Shown: positions 1-6,051 of the stretch, in pieces
How positions within the stretch are numbered: the first letter of the stretch is position 1
Layout of the letters: every line of letters starts with the position of its first letter
Assembly (NCBI GenBank): GCA_047618505.1
Contig: JBLHLB010000202.1
Span: 1-7,411, forward strand
DNA from: JBLHLB01 sp047618505
Lineage (GTDB): Bacteria; Planctomycetota; UBA1135; GCA-002686595
Direction of reading: 5' to 3'
Length of the DNA: 7,411 nt
Program-made: the position numbers and the translations under genes
Notes under the pieces: model-generated
What the model was told of the DNA's origin: nothing
Seen by the model: the letters and a program-made list of their open reading frames with translations, nothing else
The model's database searches: none

Positions 1-85
1 TCACCAGGAGCCGTTTCTTGTGGATCTGCGGTCATCGCTTCTGGGGTCGGACCTCGCGCTCCAAGGGGGCCCCAAAGCGCAATGA
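1..85 (+). CDS. possible C-terminal end of an upstream gene (partial)
   Basis: Reading from base 2 in frame, the strand encodes about 27 residues of ordinary protein-like composition, including EPFLVDLRSSLLGSDLALQG, and then stops at TGA 83-85. An inverted repeat (86-92 with 104-110) begins right after the stop, which would suit the 3' end of a gene. The other plus frames read through here with unnatural Arg/Pro/Trp-rich peptides. The stretch is too short to name a family. If real, the gene converges on sdhB. This rests only on composition and context, so treat it as tentative. Confidence 0.35.
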   Translation, partial: HQEPFLVDLRSSLLGSDLALQGGPKAQ

Positions 86-110
86 ATGCCCCTGGAGTGG
101 GGCGGGGCAT
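86..110 (+). terminator. inverted repeat just after the possible left-edge gene
   Basis: ATGCCCC (86-92) pairs with GGGGCAT (104-110) across an 11-base loop, starting at the base after the TGA at 83-85. No T-run follows, so it is not a classical intrinsic terminator, but its position suits a 3'-end hairpin. Confidence 0.3.
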
Positions 111-139
111 ACCCAGGGCGTCCGTCTTGGAAAAGTGGT

Positions 140-155
140 GTTCCCAATTGGGAAC
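140..155. repeat. 16-bp perfect palindrome
   Basis: GTTCCCAATTGGGAAC is a perfect self-complementary 16-mer in the non-coding gap downstream of sdhB. It overlaps by three bases the start of the stronger hairpin at 153-180. Such a site could bind a dimeric protein or form a cruciform or 3'-end stem. No function can be assigned. Confidence 0.7.
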
Positions 156-180
156 GGGACCGCACGTGTGCGGTCCCGTT
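153..180. terminator. strong 13-bp-stem hairpin, possibly bidirectional terminator
   Basis: AACGGGACCGCAC (153-165) is the exact reverse complement of GTGCGGTCCCGTT (168-180), separated by only two bases. In RNA this would fold as about a 12-bp stem with a four-base loop. It lies between the possible left-edge gene and the 3' end of sdhB, where converging transcripts would meet. There is no T-run on either side, so termination is inferred from position and stem strength only. Confidence 0.45.
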
Positions 181-183
181 CGC

Positions 184-205
184 AATGACCTCTGTCGTGG
201 TCATT
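184..205. repeat. 7-bp inverted repeat
   Basis: AATGACC (184-190) pairs with GGTCATT (199-205) across an eight-base loop. A second small one, CCAAG (209-213) with CTTGG (219-223), follows immediately and runs into the tandem repeat array. Both are in the non-coding gap. They may be part of a structured 3' region or be chance. Confidence 0.45.
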
Positions 206-220
206 CAGCCAAGAATTGCT

Positions 221-276
221 TGGGGTCAACTGCCTGGGGTCAACTGCCTGGGGTCAACTGCCTGGGGTCAACTGCC
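221..276. repeat. 14-bp tandem repeat, four perfect copies
   Basis: The unit TGGGGTCAACTGCC occurs four times head to tail with no mismatch (221-234, 235-248, 249-262, 263-276). A degenerate further copy may follow at 289-300 (10 of 12 bases match). The array lies between hairpins at 153-180 and 291-317, downstream of the sdhB stop. The spacing of 14 bp is not a multiple of the helical repeat, so it does not look like an ordinary array of regulator half-sites. Short GGGGTCA-type repeats are known to me from intergenic positions of several environmental bacteria, but I cannot verify a match here. Confidence 0.9.
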
Positions 277-290
277 CGGGCCCATGCGCC

Positions 291-317
291 TGGGGCCAAG
301 AACAAGGATAGGCCCCA
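291..317 (-). terminator. hairpin downstream of sdhB
   Basis: TGGGGCC (291-297) pairs with GGCCCCA (311-317) across a 13-base loop. On the minus strand this hairpin begins about 14 bases after the sdhB stop codon, where the end of the sdhCAB transcript is expected. No T-run follows on the minus strand, so it is a weak terminator candidate or an mRNA-stabilising stem. Confidence 0.35.
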
Positions 318-330
318 TGGTCGCAGTGCC

Positions 331-1125
331 CTAGACGTCGCGATTGACGACCGTGGCCCGCATGTACTCGCGGTTGAGGCGTGCGATGTTGCTGACCGAA
401 ATGCCCTTCGGGCAGGTGGCCTCACATTCGTAGTGGTTCGTGCAACTGCCGAAGCCTTCCTGGTCCATCTGTTCGACCATGGCAGCTGCGCGCTTGCCGC
501 GCTCGCCTTGGCCCTGGGGCAGAAGTGCCAGGTGACTAACCTTCGCGGCTACGAAGAGCATAGCTGCTGCATTCGGGCACGCTGCCACACAGGCTCCGCA
601 TCCGATGCAGGCGGCCGCATCGAAGGCAACATCGGAGACTTCTTTCGAGATCGGGATCGCGTTGGCGTCCTGGGCGCCGCCGGTGTTGCTGGAAACGTAC
701 CCACCCTTGGCTTGGATCCGATCGAAGGCGTTGCGATCAACCACGAGGTCCTTGATCAGCGGGAAGGCTTTGGCGCGGAAGGGCTCGATCGTGATCGTGT
801 CACCATCGGCGTAGGTGCGCATGTGCAGCTGACAGACCGTCGTGTCTTTCTCGGGGCCATGTGCCTGGCCGTCGACTACGAAGCCACAGCTACCGCAGAT
901 TCCCTCCCGGCAGTCATGTTCAAAGGCCACCGGCTCGGTGTCTGTTTCCACCAGACGCTCGTTCAGGATGTCGAGCATCTCGAGGAACGACATGTGCGGT
1001 TGAACGTCCTGAAGATGATAGGTCTCCAGTCCGCCCTTGGCTTCAGCGCTCGACTGGCGCCAGACCTTTAGGGTGATCTTCATCGTGTTGCTTTCGCCGT
1101 GTCCAGCGTTGTGATTTGCGCTCAT
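331..1125 (-). CDS. sdhB: succinate dehydrogenase / fumarate reductase iron-sulfur subunit
   Basis: This is the electron-transfer subunit of complex II, carrying electrons from the flavin in SdhA to the quinone site near SdhC on the inner face of the cytoplasmic membrane. The 264-residue protein shows all three cluster motifs. The [2Fe-2S] ligands are C72, C77 and C80 (CREGICGSC) plus C98. The [4Fe-4S] ligands are C173, C176, C179 and C238, and the [3Fe-4S] ligands are C183, C228 and C234. The cysteine at 228 within CTNHYECEATCP is as expected for the family. The gene follows sdhA by 8 bp and is last in the operon. The ATG at 1125 gives a 14-residue polar leader. The ATG at 1083 (MKITLKVW) matches the usual family N-terminus better, and neither has a clear Shine-Dalgarno sequence, so the start may be 1083. 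Confidence 0.96.
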   Translation of the reverse strand: MSANHNAGHGESNTMKITLKVWRQSSAEAKGGLETYHLQDVQPHMSFLEMLDILNERLVETDTEPVAFEHDCREGICGSCGFVVDGQAHGPEKDTTVCQLHMRTYADGDTITIEPFRAKAFPLIKDLVVDRNAFDRIQAKGGYVSSNTGGAQDANAIPISKEVSDVAFDAAACIGCGACVAACPNAAAMLFVAAKVSHLALLPQGQGERGKRAAAMVEQMDQEGFGSCTNHYECEATCPKGISVSNIARLNREYMRATVVNRDV

Positions 1126-1133
1126 GGCTGGGC

Positions 1134-3062
<1,929 letters not shown>

Positions 3063-3137
3063 GGGTCTGGTTCGCGCAGGCGTCTGCAGGCAGAGCGGGT
3101 CTTGGTTCAGCGAGTGGGCTTCAACTTGCGATCAGCG

Positions 3138-3154
3138 CCTATTTAAAGAATAGG
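3138..3154 (-). repeat. small hairpin over the sdhC stop codon
   Basis: CCTATT (3138-3143) pairs perfectly with AATAGG (3149-3154) across a five-base loop. The stem spans the last sdhC codons and the TAG stop on the minus strand. The stem is AT-rich for this window. It sits at the start of the 76-bp sdhC-sdhA gap, where it could influence mRNA processing or coupling, but its stability is low. Confidence 0.45.
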
Positions 3155-3792
3155 AAGTAGAGTGCAAGTGACGAAAAGCCCAGCCCCAACGCAGCGGATA
3201 GGGCGAGGCCGACCAGCTTGATCAGGGGGGTCCAGCGGGGGTGATTGATTCCGAGGGACTGGAAGGCGCTTTGGAATCCGTGGGACAGGTGCACCGCCGC
3301 GACCACTGCCGCGAGGATGTAAATGGTCCCGTGCAAGGGCGAGCCAAGGATCGCAGCGACCGTGTCTGCCGGGGCTTCATGGAAGTCTGCGTTGAAGCGG
3401 AAGTCGATCAGGTGCTTGATCAAAAACAGCAGCATCAACGATCCTGTGGCAAACATTGAGGCCGAGCCAAAGGTCTTGGCTCCGCGGTCGTTGCGAACCG
3501 TATAGCGCTGCTTACGTGCCTGGATATTCTCCATCGTCAGGCGCAGGGCAAGGTAGATATGGCACAGGAACAGAGCTCCCAGAGCGATCTCAGCCACAAC
3601 CAGGAAGCCGCCAAAGCTCCACAGGAAATGGACGTAGGAATCGAACTTCTCCGGAGAACCGAAGCCTGGCAACACCTTCATATTCCCGACGAGGTGGATG
3701 AGCAGGAACCCGACGAGCATTAAGCCCGTCAGCGCCATTACGAGTTTGCGCCCGATTGAGGAGTTGAGCGCGTTTCCGAGCCAGCGAAACAT
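3139..3792 (-). CDS. sdhC: succinate dehydrogenase cytochrome b558 membrane anchor
   Basis: This is the di-heme membrane anchor that holds SdhAB on the membrane and passes electrons to quinone. The 217-residue protein has five hydrophobic spans, at about 16-36, 61-84, 112-130, 152-172 and 190-214. Likely heme-ligand histidines sit in the first four: H33 (in HLVGN), H78 (in HIYLALRL), H127 (in KHLIDF) and H168 or H171 (in HLSHGFQSAF). One anchor of this size replaces the separate SdhC and SdhD of enterobacteria, as in the b558 family, and no sdhD is present. Enzymes of this class usually work with menaquinone, which is family knowledge and not visible here. It is the first gene of the operon. 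The ATG at 3792 (MFRWLGNALNSSIGRK) matches the family N-terminus although no Shine-Dalgarno is seen. Confidence 0.95.
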   Translation of the reverse strand: MFRWLGNALNSSIGRKLVMALTGLMLVGFLLIHLVGNMKVLPGFGSPEKFDSYVHFLWSFGGFLVVAEIALGALFLCHIYLALRLTMENIQARKQRYTVRNDRGAKTFGSASMFATGSLMLLFLIKHLIDFRFNADFHEAPADTVAAILGSPLHGTIYILAAVVAAVHLSHGFQSAFQSLGINHPRWTPLIKLVGLALSAALGLGFSSLALYFLFFK

Positions 3793-3822
3793 GCGGTTCG
3801 GTGGGGGGGCTGTGGTGGAGTA

Positions 3823-3964
3823 GGGGGGTTACACCGTTGCCGCGAATGAGGCAAGCCCCCCATCAAGGTCCGATTCTGCGCTGCGGGCGCTGGTCGGAGC
3901 GTGGTGAAGGACCGGGCTGGCGCGTCCTGACGCGCCGACCCACGGAACCTAGGTCGAAACCTAG
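3823..3964 (-). promoter_or_regulatory. hairpin cluster upstream of sdhC, candidate structured leader
   Basis: Four stems follow one another. A: GGGGGG 3823-3828 with CCCCCC 3856-3861, enclosing TTGCC 3837-3841 with GGCAA 3850-3854. B: TCCGA 3869-3873 with TCGGA 3894-3898, enclosing GCGC 3878-3881 with GCGC 3887-3890. C: GGCGCGT 3919-3925 with ACGCGCC 3930-3936, a four-base loop. D: CTAGGT 3949-3954 with ACCTAG 3959-3964, whose minus-strand loop reads TTCG. If sdhC transcription starts upstream of about 3965, they would form a folded leader ending about 30 bases before the start codon. I do not recognise a known riboswitch class. No transcription start is visible, so the role is inferred. Confidence 0.4.
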
Positions 3965-4059
3965 CAGTCTGCGGCCTCCACGGCAACGGTCCCGGGGCCC
4001 TGTGCAGCTCATCGATGGAAGTCTCTGCCTGGGCTCGCCTGACTAGGGACTTTTGACTG

Positions 4060-4079
4060 GGGCCCGTTTCCCCGGGCCC
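4060..4079. repeat. 7-bp-stem hairpin at the repeat pair
   Basis: GGGCCCG (4060-4066) pairs with CGGGCCC (4073-4079) across the loop TTTCCC. It overlaps the first copy of the 14-bp repeat at 4063-4090. It lies about 70-90 bases upstream of the chosen start of the histidine phosphatase gene. Confidence 0.55.
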
Positions 4080-4090
4080 GTTTCCCCGGG
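4063..4090. repeat. 14-bp direct repeat, two perfect copies
   Basis: The unit CCCGTTTCCCCGGG occurs at 4063-4076 and 4077-4090 with no mismatch. Each unit begins with CCCG and ends with CGGG, so each can also fold on itself. The repeat argues against translation starting at the ATG at 4053, because it would then encode a low-complexity N-terminus with no counterpart in the family. Confidence 0.85.
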
Positions 4091-4140
4091 CACGGTGGAA
4101 TTCCTGGGCGAATGGCTGCTCGGGAACTACCGTCGGACAC

Positions 4141-4144
4141 GGAG
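4141..4144 (+). promoter_or_regulatory. Shine-Dalgarno site GGAG for the histidine phosphatase gene
   Basis: GGAG at 4141-4144 lies seven bases before the ATG at 4152. This decides the start over the ATG at 4053, which lies upstream of the repeat pair, and over the TTG at 4206, which has no such site. Confidence 0.55.
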
Positions 4145-4151
4145 CCGGGCC

Positions 4152-4865
4152 ATGGTTGCCTGGGCCAGCACAAAAACCCTGGGACACCAGCGAGCTTCCT
4201 CACCCTTGAACATCCAAAACTCCGTCCGGGTCTACCTTGTGCGTCACGGTGAAGTTGAAGACGCCTGGCGCGGCAAGGTCTACGGATGCCACGACGTGGC
4301 CCTTAGCGACAAGGGCGAGCTCGAGGCGCGTTCCGCCGCCGATCGCTTGGCGGAAGTCGAATTGGCTGCGGTCGTTTCATCGGGTCTTCGCCGCACTGAA
4401 TTTGGCGCTGCCTGCATTCGAGAGACACGTGATCTGCGGCGGCAAGACGATCGCGATCTAAGGGAGATTGAGCGCGGCTCCTGGGTAGGCCGCATGCCCG
4501 AGGAGATCGAGGACGAAGGCTGGCGCCGCTGGCAGGAGGCTCCCGATGTGGAGCGACCTCCTGGTGGCGAGAATCTCCAGGATCTGGCGGGGCGTGTATT
4601 ACCCCGTATTGGATTTCACGGCCGCGAGCTTGCTGGCAAAACCCTCGCAATCGTGGCCCATTCCTGGGTTCTGCGCGTGTCTGCCTGTGCAGCCCTGGGC
4701 TGGCCCCTGTCCCGTGCGCCGGAACTCGTGGTCCCAACCGGCTCTATCCTGGCCCTCGATTGGCCCCTGGGTTGGCCGACAGATGAGGGCTTGGATAAGG
4801 GCTGCGGGACGGATGACCTGCGTCCCAAAGCAGTGGAGTTCGATGGGGGAGTTCAGCTCCCCTAG
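4152..4865 (+). CDS. histidine phosphatase family (phosphoglycerate-mutase-like) protein
   Basis: The 237-residue protein is a cytoplasmic phosphatase of the branch-1 histidine phosphatase family, which hydrolyses small phosphate esters through a phosphohistidine. Numbered from the ATG at 4152, it has YLVRHGE with H32 as the phosphorylated histidine. LSDKGELEA follows, then SSGLRRTEF with R81 as the likely phosphate-binding arginine. EIERGSW supplies the acid/base glutamate E105, and VAHSW holds the second catalytic histidine, H170. GGENLQDLAGRV before it is also typical. Members include alpha-ribazole phosphatase (CobC) and broad-specificity phosphatases. No cobalamin or glycolytic gene is next to it, so the substrate cannot be named. 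The first 25 residues precede the domain, and a TTG at 4206 directly before NIQNSVRVYLVRHGE is an alternative start. The gene is divergent from sdhC and appears monocistronic. Confidence 0.9.
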   Translation: MVAWASTKTLGHQRASSPLNIQNSVRVYLVRHGEVEDAWRGKVYGCHDVALSDKGELEARSAADRLAEVELAAVVSSGLRRTEFGAACIRETRDLRRQDDRDLREIERGSWVGRMPEEIEDEGWRRWQEAPDVERPPGGENLQDLAGRVLPRIGFHGRELAGKTLAIVAHSWVLRVSACAALGWPLSRAPELVVPTGSILALDWPLGWPTDEGLDKGCGTDDLRPKAVEFDGGVQLP

Positions 4866-4891
4866 TCCTCGGGGTCCTCGGGGTCCTCGGG
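4866..4891. repeat. 9-bp tandem repeat, three copies
   Basis: TCCTCGGGG is repeated at 4866-4874 and 4875-4883, and 4884-4891 lacks only the last G. The array begins at the base directly after the phosphatase stop codon. It resembles slipped-strand expansion in a 3' region. Confidence 0.8.
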
Positions 4892-4912
4892 TTGATTTCA
4901 CTGATGCACCTC

Positions 4913-4930
4913 CCCCGAAAAGCGGGGTTT
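4913..4930 (+). terminator. hairpin with short T-run after the histidine phosphatase gene
   Basis: CCCCG (4913-4917) pairs with CGGGG (4923-4927) across AAAAG and is followed by TTT (4928-4930). It lies about 48 bases after the phosphatase stop. The stem is short and the T-run has only three bases, so it is a modest intrinsic-terminator candidate. Confidence 0.4.
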
Positions 4931-4954
4931 GGTGGGGGGGTAAACACCCCCACC
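4931..4954. terminator. 8-bp-stem hairpin between convergent genes
   Basis: GGTGGGGG (4931-4938) pairs with CCCCCACC (4947-4954) across an eight-base loop. It sits nine bases beyond the stop of the minus-strand 104-residue gene. On the minus strand it is followed by AAA and then the other hairpin, so it is not a classical T-run terminator. Its place between two converging genes suggests a shared 3'-end structure. Confidence 0.4.
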
Positions 4955-4962
4955 GAGGCGCT

Positions 4963-5277
4963 CTAATTCTGATTCGGAGGGCTGGGACCCTTGGGCTTCG
5001 GTCCGGGGCCTCCGCCGCCGGGGCCGCCGCTCCCTGGACCGCCGCTCCCTGGAGTGGGGAATCCCCCGAAGAAGTTCCCGGGGCCGGAACCCCCCGGGTC
5101 CCGTCCGAACTGCTCTAAAATTCGACGCACCTCAAAGATGCCCTCGCCGAAGTGATGAGCTAGCCATATGAAGTAGCAGTCCACATTGTCAACTGGATCG
5201 TCGACTTCAAAGGCAGCCTTGCAGGTCAGGTCGCAGGGTCGCTCAGCGTTGAAGAAGCACTGTTTCTTGAGGCTCAT
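4963..5277 (-). CDS. unrecognised small Cys-containing protein with Gly/Pro-rich tail
   Basis: I do not recognise a family for this 104-residue protein. The first 57 residues look folded. Cysteines at C7, C15, C19 and C34 (spacing x7, x3, x14) are followed by H41 and H42 in a hydrophobic stretch (FIWLAHHFGEG) and a short helix (FEVRRILEQF). The cysteines could bind a metal or a cluster, but this is inference. From about residue 61 to the end it is nearly all Gly, Pro, Ser and Asn, including a two-copy 15-bp DNA repeat that encodes SGGPG. There is no signal peptide. Its ATG overlaps the TGA of the MaoC-like gene (ATGA), and GGAG lies seven bases upstream, so translation is probably coupled. 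This coupling and the ordered N-terminal part argue that it is a real gene, not a shadow. Confidence 0.75.
   Translation of the reverse strand: MSLKKQCFFNAERPCDLTCKAAFEVDDPVDNVDCYFIWLAHHFGEGIFEVRRILEQFGRDPGGSGPGNFFGGFPTPGSGGPGSGGPGGGGPGPKPKGPSPPNQN
5024..5053. repeat. 15-bp direct repeat inside the Gly/Pro tail
   Basis: CCGCCGCTCCCTGGA occurs at 5024-5038 and again at 5039-5053 without mismatch. It is in frame in the minus-strand small protein and encodes a five-residue period rich in Gly, Pro and Ser. It suggests that the tail grew by tandem duplication. Confidence 0.85.
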
Positions 5278-5774
5278 TGGTTGGCTCCGGCGGCAATGGG
5301 CCGTTTTTTGTCTCGCAACATCAGGGTGTCCCAGGTGCCCGTGGCCACCAGCTCATCGTCTTGGTTCAGGATACGGAGGGAGAAGAATACGTGGCCGCTG
5401 CGCCTGGAGGGCTCCTGGTCCACCTTGTCGACCAGGAATTCCACTCGGATGGTGTCACCGAAGAAGACAGGGTGAAGCCACTGGCTTGATTGGCCAGCAA
5501 AGGCGGCTATGGATCCTTCGAAGATTCCGATACGCGTGCCGAGCCCCGTGGCGATCGACTGGATCAGCATCCCGTGGGCAATGCGTTGCCTAAAGGGCAT
5601 GCGCCTAGCCGCGGTCGCGTCGGTATGTAGCCGTGTGAAATCTCCCGATAGACAGGCGAAGTTCACCACATCGGTTTCGGTGATGGTCCTGCCGGCAGAG
5701 GCGAAGGTTTGACCTGGCGTAAACTCATCGAACCAGAGGCCGCGGCGTTGTGAAGTCTGGGGGGCGGTGGACAT
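5274..5774 (-). CDS. MaoC-like dehydratase / (R)-specific enoyl-CoA hydratase family protein
   Basis: The 166-residue single hot-dog domain protein belongs to the MaoC/PhaJ family. These enzymes add water to trans-2-enoyl-CoA or carry out related hydration and dehydration in the cytoplasm. The signature is complete: GDFTRLHTDATAARRMPF holds the catalytic pair D45 and H50 with the expected five-residue spacing, and IAHGML follows at 65-70. The opening region WFDEFTPGQTFASAGRTITETDVVNFA is typical of the family. Length agrees with single-domain members. No polyhydroxyalkanoate or beta-oxidation gene is adjacent, so the acyl substrate is unknown. The start at 5774 lacks a Shine-Dalgarno sequence, but no better ATG is near. 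It is the first gene of a two-gene unit, overlapping the next by four bases. Confidence 0.9.
   Translation of the reverse strand: MSTAPQTSQRRGLWFDEFTPGQTFASAGRTITETDVVNFACLSGDFTRLHTDATAARRMPFRQRIAHGMLIQSIATGLGTRIGIFEGSIAAFAGQSSQWLHPVFFGDTIRVEFLVDKVDQEPSRRSGHVFFSLRILNQDDELVATGTWDTLMLRDKKRPIAAGANQ
5285..5288 (-). promoter_or_regulatory. Shine-Dalgarno site GGAG inside the MaoC-like gene
   Basis: On the minus strand GGAG lies seven bases before the ATG of the 104-residue protein, within the last codons of the MaoC-like gene. Together with the ATGA overlap it supports real translation of the small protein from 5277. Confidence 0.6.
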
Positions 5775-6051
5775 GGCGCCAGGGTACGGAGCGATGGGCG
5801 GCAGCCATAGACCAAGGCGGAGGATGCTCGTGGTTAGCGGGCAGCGCTTGGCGAAGAGCTCATGCGCGCGGGGATCACTGAAGAAGTTGGAGCAGGTGGT
5901 GAGCGGCCGGGCCGAGCGCCGGATCAGGACCAGATCTGGGCCAACTAGCTCCCTAGCCCCCGGGAATCAACCACTGTGCACCATAACGTACATTATCAGA
6001 CATACGGTTTGGGGCTCTAGACCCGAGGATGGAGCCATGAAGGAAGCACCT
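5775..6051. promoter_or_regulatory. divergent intergenic region with AT-rich island
   Basis: This 277-bp gap between the MaoC-like gene and the lipoprotein gene should carry promoters for both. An open plus frame crosses it from 5767, but it overlaps the MaoC-like start and uses many rare codons (AGG, AGA, CTA) and has no family resemblance, so I do not call it. The region 5968-6010 is distinctly AT-rich. Inside it the 14-mer ATAACGTACATTAT (5983-5996) is a palindrome with one mismatched pair of positions. This is a plausible operator or -10 area about 55 bases before the lipoprotein start. I found no convincing -35. Confidence 0.4.
6041..6044 (+). promoter_or_regulatory. Shine-Dalgarno-like AGGA before the ATG at 6052
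   Basis: AGGA lies seven bases before the ATG at 6052. GAGG at 6025-6028 lies eight bases before another in-frame ATG at 6037. The ATG at 6145, which gives the best signal peptide, has no such site nearby. Confidence 0.4.

Larger units (their letters stand above)
3793..4151. promoter_or_regulatory. divergent intergenic region of sdhC and the histidine phosphatase
   Basis: This 359-bp stretch without a convincing gene separates two divergent starts, so it should hold promoters for both. I could not find a good -35/-10 pair on either strand. It holds four successive hairpins (3823-3964), G-runs near the sdhC start (3803-3809 and 3823-3828), a hairpin at 4060-4079 and a two-copy 14-bp repeat at 4063-4090. 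The open frames crossing it encode low-complexity Arg/Pro/Gly peptides and look spurious. Confidence 0.6.

Noticed and set aside
1..229. Minus-strand open frames of 65-67 codons at the left edge
   Set aside because: They cross the perfect hairpin and palindrome, are Arg/Pro-rich and have no family resemblance.
221..276. CRISPR array interpretation of the 14-bp repeats
   Set aside because: The units are directly adjacent with no spacers and are far shorter than CRISPR repeats, and no cas gene is present.
82..1071. Long plus-strand open frame of 329 codons
   Set aside because: Most of it is the codon-aligned antisense of sdhB. In GC-rich genes that avoid TTA, CTA and TCA codons this antisense frame stays open by default. 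Its product resembles no family, while sdhB on the other strand has every cluster ligand.
3801..3830. G-quadruplex near the sdhC start
   Set aside because: Only two G-runs of three or more occur here (3803-3809 and 3823-3828), with only pairs of G between them, so the canonical four-run pattern is absent.
3801..4046. Plus-strand open frame of 81 codons in the sdhC upstream region
   Set aside because: Arg/Pro-rich product with no ribosome site or family motif, coincident with the hairpin cluster.
4053..4151. N-terminal extension of the histidine phosphatase from the ATG at 4053
   Set aside because: It would include the translated 14-bp repeat and 33 extra residues with no family counterpart. 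The ATG at 4152 has GGAG at good spacing.
3738..4187. Minus-strand open frame of 149 codons over the sdhC start and its upstream region
   Set aside because: Pro/Arg/Gly-rich low-complexity product that overlaps the true sdhC start and crosses the repeat and hairpin regions.
5767..6036. N-terminal extension of the lipoprotein from the ATG at 5767
   Set aside because: It overlaps the MaoC-like start, uses many rare codons and would bury the lipoprotein signal more than 120 residues inside the protein.
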